In this document: piece after piece, positions 26,697-37,264 of the stretch | Layout of the letters: the number at the start of each line of letters is the position of its first letter | How positions within the stretch are numbered: the stretch's first letter is position 1 | Origin: Cunninghamella blakesleeana | Lineage: Eukaryota; Mucoromycota; Mucoromycetes; Mucorales; Cunninghamellaceae | Assembly: GCA_017871115.1 (NCBI GenBank) | Contig: JAFCIZ010000002.1 | Coordinates: 1,757,501 to 1,821,500, forward strand | Reading direction: 5' to 3' | Length of the DNA stretch: 64,000 bases | Notes under the pieces: generated by a model | Seen by the model: the letters and a program-made list of their open reading frames with translations, nothing else | The model's database searches: none | Told to the model about the DNA's origin: nothing | Position numbers and translations under genes: made by a program

Positions 26697-27578
26697 TTTT
26701 TTTAAGAAAAAAATAAAGTTTGAAAGAAAAAAAGTAGGAATAAAGAAAGAGAAGCAAAAAAAAAAAAGGGGACTAATAAAATACTACGGGCCGAAATTCT
26801 CCAAAAAATTTTTATCGGAATTCCAATGAATTTTCTTTGATTAATGTCTTAATACGCTGATTAAATCTGGAAAAACTAGTGTTTGCTTTATCATAGTACT
26901 GTAGTAAATAAGGACAATGATTATTTATTTATTTGATTTTAATTTGTTGAGGATACTTTACTTTTTTTGAACGTTGTTAAAAATTAGACTTATATTATAT
27001 AATAAAAAATCCTCTGTATAAAACATATGAAAACAATAATCACTAATACACTATGAATGAAAAGAACTTAATGATAGCGATCAACCAACCAAATAAAATA
27101 AAATAGAATAGAAAGGTCAGATACGTTACCAGTTAAGGCAATTTTCCAAAAAAAAAAGAATTTTTCGCATATCAATTGTAAATTTTATAGAATCCGTATA
27201 TATTTATTTTTTACCCGTTCTTTAATTCGTTTATTTACTTGTTTGATTTATTATTTATATCAATAAGGATTACTGTGATCAACAAAAAAAAAACTCTTAC
27301 ATAATTATCATCAAAATTTTCGATCACACCCATTCATTCTTTTAAAATAACAATGTCTTAATTTTATATAGGTTTCCGTAAATACCTTTCCTTTATATAC
27401 TATAAATAAAGATATGTATATTTTATATCTTATTTATTTATCACTCTCTTTTATATTTATGCCATAGTAAAAAAAAAGTGAGAAAAATTGAAATTCCGTT
27501 AAAAAAAGTTGGAGAAAATAAAATTTTTGGCAGTAAAAAATTTTTTTCCTTTTCTTTAATTTTCCTTTTTATTGATTT
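26697..27578. other. Divergent intergenic region
   Basis: About 880 bp between the ABC1-kinase start (-) and the methyltransferase start (+). A/G-rich just upstream of the kinase and T-rich upstream of the methyltransferase. No coding or RNA gene recognised. A non-coding or short first exon of the methyltransferase could hide here. Confidence 0.45.
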
Positions 27579-29142
27579 ATGACCCTTTCTCTTTATTATA
27601 TTAGGTTTTTAAAACCACCACCTATAAAATGTGAATTATATCAACCATTTAATATTGTTTGGACTATTGAAAGCGATTTAGGGGACCATAGTTTTGATCA
27701 ATCTGTTTTATTAACATGTCAGACAACAAAAAGCAGTATTGTGGATATCAAGTTTCTACCTATTAGCAAACCAACGAAAAAGAGAAAAAAAGGAAATGAC
27801 AATAGCAATAATAATGGAAAAGAAATAATTGAAGAACATCAACAAAAACCATCAAATTTATTATATGAGCCTCAACGTGGATCAAGTGGTATAGTGACAA
27901 GAATGATGCTAGTGCCTACTTCTGATAATAATGATAAATATATGGATCAATATAAAAGAAAAGGAAAAAAACAAAATAGCAAACCAACTGTACTAGATAC
28001 AACAAAAATTTCGGATATACAACTAGAATTTTCTTTATCGACAGAATATAGAAAGAAAAATGATAAAGGAATAAAAAATAAGGATCTATATATGGAACAT
28101 AAAACTTGGTATCACGCTTATTGTATTGATGCATCAACAAGTATTTTTGATGATAATAATAATTATAACAATAATGACATATGGATTATTCCTATATGGT
28201 CGGTACCTATACAGTTAGATGCATCACCTAATCGGCAAAATATAAATGAAATATATACAAAAGATCCATCTAGTGGACAACAAGCTCAGCGTGTAATCAT
28301 GGCGGATGATGATCAGCTAATATATATTTATGAAGATATTGAAGAAAGTATTGCAAGACATGTTTGGTAAAAAATGAAAAGAAAAAAAAAATCAAATAGT
28401 TAATGTATGTTAATTCACTTTTTATTCTTACTTTTATTTTACATATATAGGGATTGTGGTTTGGTTATGTGCGATTTTATAAATAAAAATAAAAAAACAC
28501 TAAATTGTCAACATATTATAGAACTAGGTAAGTTTTGAATATAAAATGGATACAGGTTATATTTAATTATATTTTTACTGTTATTATTATTATTATTTTA
28601 AAATATGTCTACTATCTATCTATATAATATAACAAACAACAGGCTCAGGAACAGGTATAGTTGGGATTTATACAGCAATGGCATTAAAACCGAAATCAAT
28701 GGATTTAACAGATCTATCTGATGCAGTAAATATACTACAACAAAATATAGATACAAATTTTAATAATAGTAAAAGAGCAGAAATGGAATTAACAATAGAA
28801 GCAAAAGTATTACCTTGGGGTCCGTTTCAGCAACTACTCACCAAAAATAAAATAAAGGATGATAATGACATATTACTATGGCAGCAAAATGATAAAAAAA
28901 TAGATATGATTTTACTTACAGATGTGTTATATAACTACAGTTCCCATGATATCTTATTGGAAACACTTACTTGGTTAATAGAAATAAATCCAAAAGCTCG
29001 AGTCTTATTAGGTTATAAAGAACGGAATTCAGATGAGAGATCTTTTTTTACCAAAATCAATCAGCATCCTCTTTTATATTGTATTAAGAATGAACACCAA
29101 CTGCCTCCGCCATTTGAAATTTACTGGATACTTAAAAAATAG
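27579..29142 (+). CDS. Family-16 (METTL21-like) protein methyltransferase
   Basis: Three exons, 27579..28366, 28451..28527 and 28643..29142, encode 454 aa. The SAM-binding motif is IIELGSGTGIVGIY, preceded by ARHVWDCGLVMCDF, as in lysine methyltransferases of the METTL21/family-16 group; the post-I motif DLTDL and the ILLTDVLYN motif follow. About 260 residues precede the catalytic core and contain Lys/Asn-rich, poorly conserved inserts, which is long for the family. The start is uncertain: TATTAG at about 27599-27604 looks like a splice acceptor, so the true first exon may lie upstream. Members methylate lysines of chaperones and translation factors; the substrate here is unknown. Confidence 0.8.
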
Positions 29143-29769
29143 AATAAATTGAAAAAATTGTTTATATTAAAAATAAACAATACTCTGAAAACGATTGAGA
29201 TAATCTAATGAAATTTAAACGATGTTTAAAGTAAATTACAAAAAAAAACTTGAAAAAGATACAGTATAAAAAGATCACTATGATTTGACTGTATTTAGAA
29301 CAATTTTAGAATAAATATTACTAAATACATTCAACTATTAATTCTTTTTTATAAAAAGGACAAGTGAAAAAATAAACGACCGCGTAATTTATTAAACTTT
29401 CATTCATTTGAATTATATAATAACCATTCCTATTTTACGTCAAAAAATCAAACCAATAACGGTTGGATTATGTAAATTCCATCTTTTTATTCTAAATATC
29501 TATGTAAATTTTATTGTAATAAAATAAATATAAAAAATAAATATAAAAAAATATAAATAGTTTATTACTAAAACGTTTATATTTAAATAACATATATATA
29601 TATTGGAGTAATAATAATATATACTTGACAATTGAAAAAATTAACGATATGGATTATATAATGGTATAAATGTATGATATAAATGAAATAAAAATAAAAT
29701 TGAATAAATTAAAGAATGCGCATAGAACAAACAAAAAATGAAATGTGAAGCAAAAAAAAAAAATAGTAT
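29143..29769. other. Convergent intergenic region
   Basis: Between the methyltransferase stop (+) and the chitinase stop (-). AT-rich with AAATAA strings near 29520-29560; no gene recognised. Confidence 0.5.
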
Positions 29770-30634
29770 TTAATAACGTACGGATTGAATAGCATTAAGT
29801 AACGAGTTTTTATCATCATCCTAAAATAGTAATGCCAAAAATAATAATAATGCAAATTAGTTGTTAAATAAAAAGATAGATAAAGAAAATTCCCATTACC
29901 GATATTTATTTTATTATTTATTTTATAGTTTACCATTTCTAAAGACCAAAGCATAATACCACCAAGATCATTTTTATTAACAAAATCGGCTTTTATTCTT
30001 AGAGAAGCAGGGTCATCAAAAGTTAAAAATTTCTTTTGACGAAGGTTGATAGAATAAGGCGTTTTTGTAGTACGATCCCAGATAGAATGCCAACCAGCTT
30101 TATTATTTAAAATACCATCTTGTACAATAGATCTCCATTGATATTCACCAGAATAAGTAGGTTTTGCGTTTGGACAAGGCTCTATTTCAGCAGAATCATA
30201 CTGATCACCTTGAATTTGAAGTCGACTAGGATGAAGAGGATAATTCATGGAGGTAGAATATTTTGCTTTTGCATGCGTACGTACTGTGTATCCATAAAAG
30301 GGTACACCAAGTACTAATTGTTGCCGAGGAATACCAGCTGCATGCCAAGCTTCCATAGCGTTTGTGACAGTAATACCTTGACCTACCATTGGGGAATTAG
30401 CGCCAGTGAATTTATCCCATTGCCCTCTTAAATCATAAGCCATTATATAAAATGCATCTACTACTTGGGCCCAATGAGATGAAAGTTGTTTTAAAGGCCT
30501 TTGGTCAGGCCCATTAAATACTTTAGCTGCCACTGCCATTGTGATCCATTTATTTTCTTTAGGAAAAGCTTGATTTAACTTTTTTCTTAATAAGATAACA
30601 AATTGTAGTAAATTTTCTGTATCATTTGGATCTC

Positions 30635-30720
<86 letters not shown>

Positions 30721-31461
30721 TATTGTCATTTAATATAATTATTTCTAACTGTATATATGTAAATATATTTTGATATTTTTCTATGTGCATTATTACTTTT
30801 GGTTACATGAAACACCATTATTTGCATTTGGATATTCTAATAAAAATTAAAATAGGATATAAAGGATGGTTAATTATTATCATTATAACTATTATTTTAT
30901 GTTATTTTTATTAAAAAAGAATGCATATGCATATTTATATAATCTTTTACCCCAATCAAGATTAAGACCATCGAGGTCATATTGTTGGACAGCATTAACC
31001 AAAATAGTAGAAAATTTATCACGATTATCTGGCGTACTAATAAGTGAACTAAAGAAGACGGAACCAGTCCAGCTATGTATACATATAATAAAAAGGTAAT
31101 ATTAAACATAAAAATAAAAAGTGAGCCTACTTTTTTAAAAAAAATCTTTTTAAAACAGCTATATATAATTAATTTACCCTCCAATACTTAAAGAAATGTC
31201 TTTTCCGTTGGTATGAGCTTGCTGAACCACAGTTTGTAATTGTTTTTCATTGAATTTACCTAGTTTACCGGACTGATCAGGAACAGCAAAAGCATAAAGA
31301 ATATGATCTAATTTATCCCAAGCGATAGTTTTTGGCATGTCCCAATCAGTAACATAAGCTTGTAAACGAGGTAAACTAGCTGGTGACGATGTTGGTTTAG
31401 CACTGTTAACGACAGTTAAAGTTAATAATAAAATAAAATAAGGTATTAATGTGAATAGCAT
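29770..31461 (-). CDS. GH18 chitinase, secreted
   Basis: Five exons, 31461..31178, 31072..30951, 30836..30797, 30633..29934 and 29820..29770, encode 398 aa. Residues 1-20 form a signal peptide (MLFTLIPYFILLLTLTVVNS). The glycosyl hydrolase 18 barrel shows the strand motif SLSIGGW (SxGG) and the catalytic motif DLDGLNLDWEYP (DxxDxDxE), whose last Glu is the acid/base. Later come YDLRGQWD, GVPFYGY and GGIMLWSLEMD near the C-terminus. The family cleaves chitin and acts in wall remodelling or nutrition; there is no chitin-binding module or GPI signal. The catalytic Glu codon is split by intron 2 (G|AA). Intron 3 is largely a long ATT repeat. Confidence 0.95.
30635..30721. repeat. Long (TAA)n microsatellite forming an intron 3' end
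   Basis: About 87 bp, roughly 29 units, of perfect TAA (ATT in the sense of the chitinase gene). It ends at the splice acceptor ATTATTAG of chitinase exon 4. This is the longest trinucleotide repeat in the window. Confidence 0.95.
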
Positions 31462-32119
31462 AATAAAAATAAAAATAAAAATAAAGGATAGGAATGGGCT
31501 AATATATATATTTTAAAGGAAAGTAATGGGTAATATAATATATATATATATATGTATATTGTATGCTTATATATATATATATATATATTATTATTATTAT
31601 TATTAAAAATTAAAAGAAAAGAAAAGAATGTAGTTGAAAGATAATGAAAAGAAAAGAATTGAAAAAAAAAAATTCGCTTTTTATTTATTTTTTTAAATCA
31701 AATCAAATTTCCTTTTTTAATTTTTTTTAACTTAACGTTTTATTTTCGTAAAATATTTTTATTTTATAACCGTTTTCTTTCTCTCCTCATTTTATTCATA
31801 TATATATAATAATTATCAAAAATTACTCCAAAGTCTTTTTTTTCCTCCTTTTCTCCCCAGATAGCGAATTAAATGAATGATCACTTTAATTACATCATAT
31901 TTTATAATTCAATGATTAAAGTTTTTTAAATAATATATTATATAATTATACATTTTTACTATAATTATTATTATATATGATTATTTTACTATCATTTTGT
32001 TTTCAAGGAGATTGGAAAAATGATAACAGCAACAAAAATAAAAATAATAGATAAAAAAAAGAAAGATGGTTTTATTGCTCTTTCCCCTTTTCATTATAAA
32101 ATAATAGGACACTATTCCA

Positions 32120-32145
32120 CTCCCTTTTCATATATATAAAGGGAG
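32120..32145 (+). promoter_or_regulatory. TATA element inside an inverted repeat
   Basis: CTCCCTTT at 32120-32127 and AAAGGGAG at 32138-32145 form a perfect 8-bp inverted repeat around TCATATATAT, which includes a strong TATA-like string. It could be a core promoter for a plus-strand transcript into the island downstream or for the chitinase on the other strand. No functional proof is available from sequence. Confidence 0.3.
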
Positions 32146-32475
32146 ATAAAATCATTAGACAATTAAGCATATTTGTTATATTTTGTTTTCAATATTATAT
32201 ATACAGCGATATTTTAGAAAACATATTGGAATGTGTCATTCAATAAAATTTTTATTTTAATCTTTTTATAGCGCTGCGATCCACTTTTTTTCAAAGGTTA
32301 AATAAAAACTCAAAATTATGCATTCATATATTTAAAAAAAACTAATATAAATCAGAGTAATAAAAATTATGTGTATATTGGAACAATATTATTAATTTTT
32401 GTTTTTTACCTTACAGATTAAAAATCTAGCACAAAGGTAAGAGAGGTGAAAATTCTAACCAAAATTTTGATTTGA

Positions 32476-32496
32476 TACTGGGAAGAGAACCCAGTA
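32476..32496 (+). other. Perfect 7-bp hairpin with 7-nt loop
   Basis: TACTGGG and CCCAGTA flank AAGAGAA, a perfect stem-loop in DNA that is otherwise unstructured. Upstream at about 32427-32476 is sequence resembling the A and B boxes of a decayed tRNA or tRNA-derived element. Neither part makes a full cloverleaf. Confidence 0.35.
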
Positions 32497-34120
32497 GTGT
32501 GATCATTCTACTAAAAATACCCCTTCTTTTCTTATTTTCCTATTGAGCCTTGTTAAACCACTGGGTGGCAACTGCGGTAAGAAAATAGAAGCAGAAAAAT
32601 AAATATAAATATTTACATTGTAATGACATAGAATATGACGCCGCTGAAACTCATCGCGCCACGTTAAAATTACTACATAGTAATCAACTATTAGTAGGGT
32701 AATGATATAATCGCCAGTTGAGATACTCCCTTATCAACAAAGTAAATAATTATAAAAATAAGAATAAAATAGCCAATCATTCTGAATAAAAAAAACCCAA
32801 AACCTTCAATAAAACCAAGTCATTACCTTGAGTAAAAAAAAAAAATCTTAAATAAAATACAACAGCTACAAAAAATAAGAAACAATGAAGATAATCACCT
32901 TGAATGAAATCCCTTTAAGTAGAGAAATCCAGTCATCTTGGATAATAAATAACTAATATTTTCTAACCGTACATTCTTTTATTACCTCTTCGACTCCTCA
33001 AATATCTTTGCAGGTTATGTACAAAGAAATTCCGAATAACCACCTTGGTCGAGTTCAATTACCTTCAAGTATAATTTACCATCATAAAATAGTAAAACAA
33101 CCATCAATAGGTCAAACCAATAAGTATTATTCCAATAATGACTCTAAATAAAAAACGGACCCTATTAAATGAGACTGCAAGACTGAACTCCAGAATTCGA
33201 GTTACCGTGCCTGGGTCTTTCTGTACAATGCCATCTACCGTTTAGGATAGTGTGAGAAACCAAGTATCCATAATCAATATTAATACTCGGTCTCCACTGC
33301 GTCGAATTCAACAAGCATCGTATAGGTCCCTGGTCAAGCAGTAATTTCCATTCTTAACCTAGAATATGCCATCGAGGAATAAAAGAAGAAGGTGAAGAGA
33401 TTTTAGATATATAATGTAGATACTAAGAACACCAGCGAATATAAAATAATAATTATAGAATTATAAACTTATTTATATTAACTTAAATAAACAGATACAT
33501 GTAATTAAAAACTTTATATTAATAATAATAAAGATAAAAAAAAAAAAAACTAACGTATCATAAAAGGAACAACCACCAAGAATATTAAATGGCCACCACT
33601 GGCAATAGATAGCAAAAAACCATCACTAATAATTATAAAAGGTAATTCAAATGAGAAATTATAAAAGAACAAATAGGAATAATGAATATTAATTCAAACA
33701 AAATATATTCATAGATTAGCTTTATTATACTATATACATATATATATCAAAAATAATATTTTAATACAAAAGAAAAAAAACCACTATTTACATTGTTAGA
33801 TATAAAAGATATTAGATCAAATAAATCAATTTTATTAATTTAAAAACATTTATATATAAATTAGATTATTATATTATAAAAAATACACATACATATAATA
33901 AAAATAAAAATAAAAATAAAATAATAATAACCACAAAATTAACAATCTTCAGTATAAAAATATAATTTTTGAAAAAGAGAGCAGGAAAAAAAAAAATTTA
34001 AAAATGAATTTTTTATAAAAAAAATTAAGCAGCGCTACTCGATTTTTTTCTCTCTTTTCAGTAATTTTTTTTTTATATATTAAACTGTTCTTCCTTGCTA
34101 CATTTCTAATAAAACAATTT

Positions 34121-34472
34121 ATGTGGGGTCGATTATTTCACCTTACAGTAGACGCTGTACTTATATCTACTATCCTTGCCAGTATTAAACGATTAACCGG
34201 CATTCAGTAAATAAAATAAGTCCTTATTTTTTTAAAAAACTTGCATATTAAAATGTAAAAAACAAATTTCATTTTTACTCATATATACAAATATATATAT
34301 ACTTTTATTGCTATTATTATTATTATCATTTTATTTTAGACCTGCTGTGACAAAAATTCCTAATAAAGATATTCGAAACTATGTTGAACAATACTTAAAT
34401 ATTGGTGAGTATACTTTAGATGGTGCTATTATATATATGAATCGATCAAGCTATTTTGAACGACGACGATAA
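34121..34472 (+). CDS. Small DUF1748 protein
   Basis: Two exons, 34121..34206 and 34340..34472, encode 72 aa. The N-terminus MWGRLFHLTVDAVLISTIL and the C-terminus SSYFERRR match the fungal DUF1748 family, whose members are 70-80 aa with the same beginning and end. One hydrophobic helix (residues about 6-20) is visible. Family members have been linked to mitochondria in yeast, but the function is unknown. A GTGAGT just after codon NI could act as a donor, but reading through gives the family C-terminus, so I did not splice there. The gene is too short for standard ORF cut-offs. Confidence 0.85.
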
Positions 34473-34904
34473 ACTAAAAGAAAAGAAACTCTTGGTGTAT
34501 ACTAGTATTCAGAATATAAAAGATAAAAAATAATTAGAATATTTATTTTTTATTATTATTAATTGATATCACTATTTTATTAATTAATAATAATATTAAA
34601 AATATTTTTATTCAAAATAAAAGCTTGGGCATTTTTATTTTATTTTTTTCGAACCCAAGATAAAAAAAGAAATTCTTCGTCATCTCTTAGTAAAATTTTT
34701 AATAATGAGAAGTAAATCGGCTATTGAAACATATCCTATTATTAACAGCCAATAGTTAATGCATATATCATTTTATTTGCTTTGTCATAGATTATCAAGG
34801 GTTTAATATATAAAATGATGATAAAAAAGGTATTTTTATTTCCTTTCTTTATAACTACACATTATTAACATTACTATTATCATTTTTATTATTGCTATTC
34901 AAGT
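34473..34904. other. Intergenic
   Basis: About 430 bp, AT-rich, between the DUF1748 stop and the GST start, both on the plus strand. An AT-rich palindromic patch near 34560-34600 is the only structure seen. Confidence 0.5.
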
Positions 34905-35880
34905 ATGACTCTCAAGGTATATAACTTCCAACCAAGTCTTTGGGCTGCAGTTCCTAGATTAATTATTGAAGAAAAATCCATTCCAGCTGAATATATTCAA
35001 GTTGATTTATCTAAGGCCGAGAATTTTTCGCCAGAATTTTTAAAGTAATGCAAAATAAACATATATCAATATAAGCGTGACAAATATATATATATATATA
35101 TATAAAGAATGACCAAAAAGAATGATAATAAAAAAAGAGTGATCAAAGGGAAAAATAAATGGGTTAATCATTTACTAATTATATAATCATGTTATTTTTT
35201 TATTATTATTTTTATTTTGTAGAATCAACCCTCAAGCTACTATTCCAGTATTAATCGATGAAGAAAAAGATAAAAAAATAACAGATTCTATTACCATTAG
35301 CCATTATCTTGATGAAATCACTGGCAATACATTAACACCATTCCAAGAAAAAGAAAAAATTCAAAAGATCATTGATTATATCCATCAACATGATGTTGGG
35401 AATCCATTATTTGCTTTGTTTGGTTCTCTTGGTGAACGTGATATGAAAAAAGGTATGGTCATTCCATTTTTAGAAGGCCGTATTCAAGGATGGGAACATT
35501 ATAAAACTTTAAACCAAGATCAAGCAACTTTATATGAACAAAAAATAAAAGAAACACAGCCTTTACTTCAATTATACCATGCTACTTCCACAGATGAATC
35601 CATTTATCAGCCTATTTATCAACAATATCATCAATTATCAGCAATTGCTATTCAAGTCTTAAATTATTTGGAACAACAATTAAATGAGCAAAGCGGTAGT
35701 GGTAATGATAAACAGTATTTGGTTGGGAATACTTATACTTTAGCAGATGTTCATGCTACACCCGTATTATTTAGATTGATTCTTGTAAAAGGGAAAGAAG
35801 CTGTCTTTGATCAGCGCCCTTCTTTAAAAGCTTATTATGATATTATTTCCTCCAGACCTAATTTTAAAACACTTCTTTAA
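34905..35880 (+). CDS. Glutathione S-transferase family protein
   Basis: Two exons, 34905..35044 and 35223..35880, encode 265 aa. The N-terminal thioredoxin-like half shows KINPQATIPVLIDEE with the cis-Pro loop (IPVL) and DSITISHYLDE, the region that contacts the gamma-glutamyl group in GSTs. The C-terminal helical half has YTLADVHATPVLFRL, the usual N-capping/Asp motif, and ends in RPSLKAYYDIISSRPNF. It is longer than most GSTs because of an insertion around residues 130-170. Members conjugate glutathione to electrophiles or reduce peroxides in the cytosol. The class cannot be assigned with certainty; the catalytic Tyr/Ser/Cys position near FQPSLW is not typical. Confidence 0.88.
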
Positions 35881-36409
35881 ATAAAGAATAAAGAGCAACT
35901 TAACGTTAGACAATTAAAAAGAAACTTTTACATATTTTTTTTGCAAACAATAATAATAAAAAAAAAATTGTAACGCATAAAGAACCAATTACTTGTTTTG
36001 TAACTTAAAATTTCCAAAAAAAACATTTTGTGCGTGGGAAGATTCCCTTTTTTGTTTCATCCGTCCATTTTATTTTATAATTTTTTTTTGCGGGGAAAGG
36101 TATATATATGTATTTGATAAAGTTATCGTTGCGAAAAAAGAAAAAAAAAGTTATCTCTTACTACCTTAATTTAGTATATACTTTTCGTTATCAAAAAAAA
36201 TTCATTTTTTTTTTTTATTAATACAAGATTTAGACGAGGAAATATATATAAAAAAAAAGAAAAACCCTTGGTTTTTTAAAAATAATAGGTAAAAGGGAAA
36301 TTAATTAAACAATAAATATGTACAAAAATAGAATTATATATAAAATGATAAATAATAAAATATAAGTAAAAAAAAAAAGTGGGGGAAACATGATGGGTAA
36401 ATTTTTTTT
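35881..36409. other. Convergent intergenic region
   Basis: About 530 bp between the GST stop (+) and the stop of the 149-aa gene (-). Homopolymer A/T runs and AATAAA-like strings; no gene recognised. Confidence 0.5.
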
Positions 36410-36859
36410 TTATGCAGACCAAAATATATGCTTTGAAGGATTAGGATGAGGCATATGAGATTCTTTATATACAGTTTGAGTAGATTCATCCCATAAAAAT
36501 TCACCAGCAGATTGACAAACTCTTCCTTCTTGAGGTTCATAAGAAGACCAATCGCTTAAAGGTTGATGATCTTTTAATGTAAAAGTTTTACAAGCTTCTG
36601 GAATTTCAATAAAAGTAGGTCGATTAGGTCTTTTTAATGAGAAATTATTTAAAGTTGCTGGTGAAGATGATGTGACAGATGCTGTTTCTTCTTCAGAATC
36701 TTCAGCTTCTTCATTATATTTAGTGTATTCATTTTTATATGCTAATGATTGATTATTATTAGGCGTTTTAATGGTAGGTGGTAAAAATGCTAATGGTTCA
36801 ATGGTAGGCTCTAAAGTAGATCCAGAGAATTTAGGTAATGAAAATGAATAAGTTGCCAT
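36410..36859 (-). CDS. Uncharacterised 149-aa protein
   Basis: A single uninterrupted frame from ATG to stop. I do not recognise the family. The N-terminal half is rich in Pro, Asn and acidic residues (NEEAEDSEEETASV) and looks disordered. The second half is denser in aromatic residues (TFIEIPEACKTFTLKDHQPL, then LSDWSSYEPQEGR, FLWDES and ending KHIFWSA), and could be a small folded or binding segment. There is no signal peptide or membrane helix. Codon usage is like that of the neighbouring genes, which supports it being real. Function unknown. Confidence 0.6.
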   Translation of the reverse strand: MATYSFSLPKFSGSTLEPTIEPLAFLPPTIKTPNNNQSLAYKNEYTKYNEEAEDSEEETASVTSSSPATLNNFSLKRPNRPTFIEIPEACKTFTLKDHQPLSDWSSYEPQEGRVCQSAGEFLWDESTQTVYKESHMPHPNPSKHIFWSA

Positions 36860-37264
36860 GATAAATTATATTAAATGATGTTAATGATGTTAATTATGCT
36901 TTTAAAGTATTTTTTTTTTTAAAAAAAGTTTGAAAGAAAAAGAAAGAATGAATTAAATATTAAAAGAATTTAAATCTATTTTTTTTTTTTTTGGTTGATT
37001 ACTTGATTTATTTGTTTAGTTTTAACCTCAGAATTATGAAATATCGTGATTTTTTATTTATTTAGCTTAAGTTTATTGATTCCGATTTATTCCCTGCCAC
37101 TCAGTATCACTAAAATTTTTTAGTGTTAAGACAACCAAAACTTTTTCAGATCCACGGAAACTTAATATAGACACATATAGATATACTTTATTTTTATTTT
37201 TTTTTTTATTTTTTATAAATAATTTTTTATTAATGTTTATTAAAAATAAGCTAATAAAGAATGA
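36860..37264. other. Intergenic
   Basis: About 405 bp between the start of the 149-aa gene and the stop of the WRKY-like gene, both minus strand. T-runs and A/G-rich patches, nothing recognised. Confidence 0.5.

Larger units (their letters stand above)
31462..34120. other. 2.7-kb intergenic region with an unexplained island
   Basis: Upstream of the chitinase (-) and of the DUF1748 gene (+). The outer parts are ordinary AT-rich DNA with (TA)n at about 31570-31590. The part from about 32100 to 33420 is visibly less AT-rich, has few microsatellites, and contains a TATA-bearing inverted repeat, a stable hairpin and short broken frames. It holds no intact ORF that I can recognise and is treated under findings. 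Confidence 0.5.
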
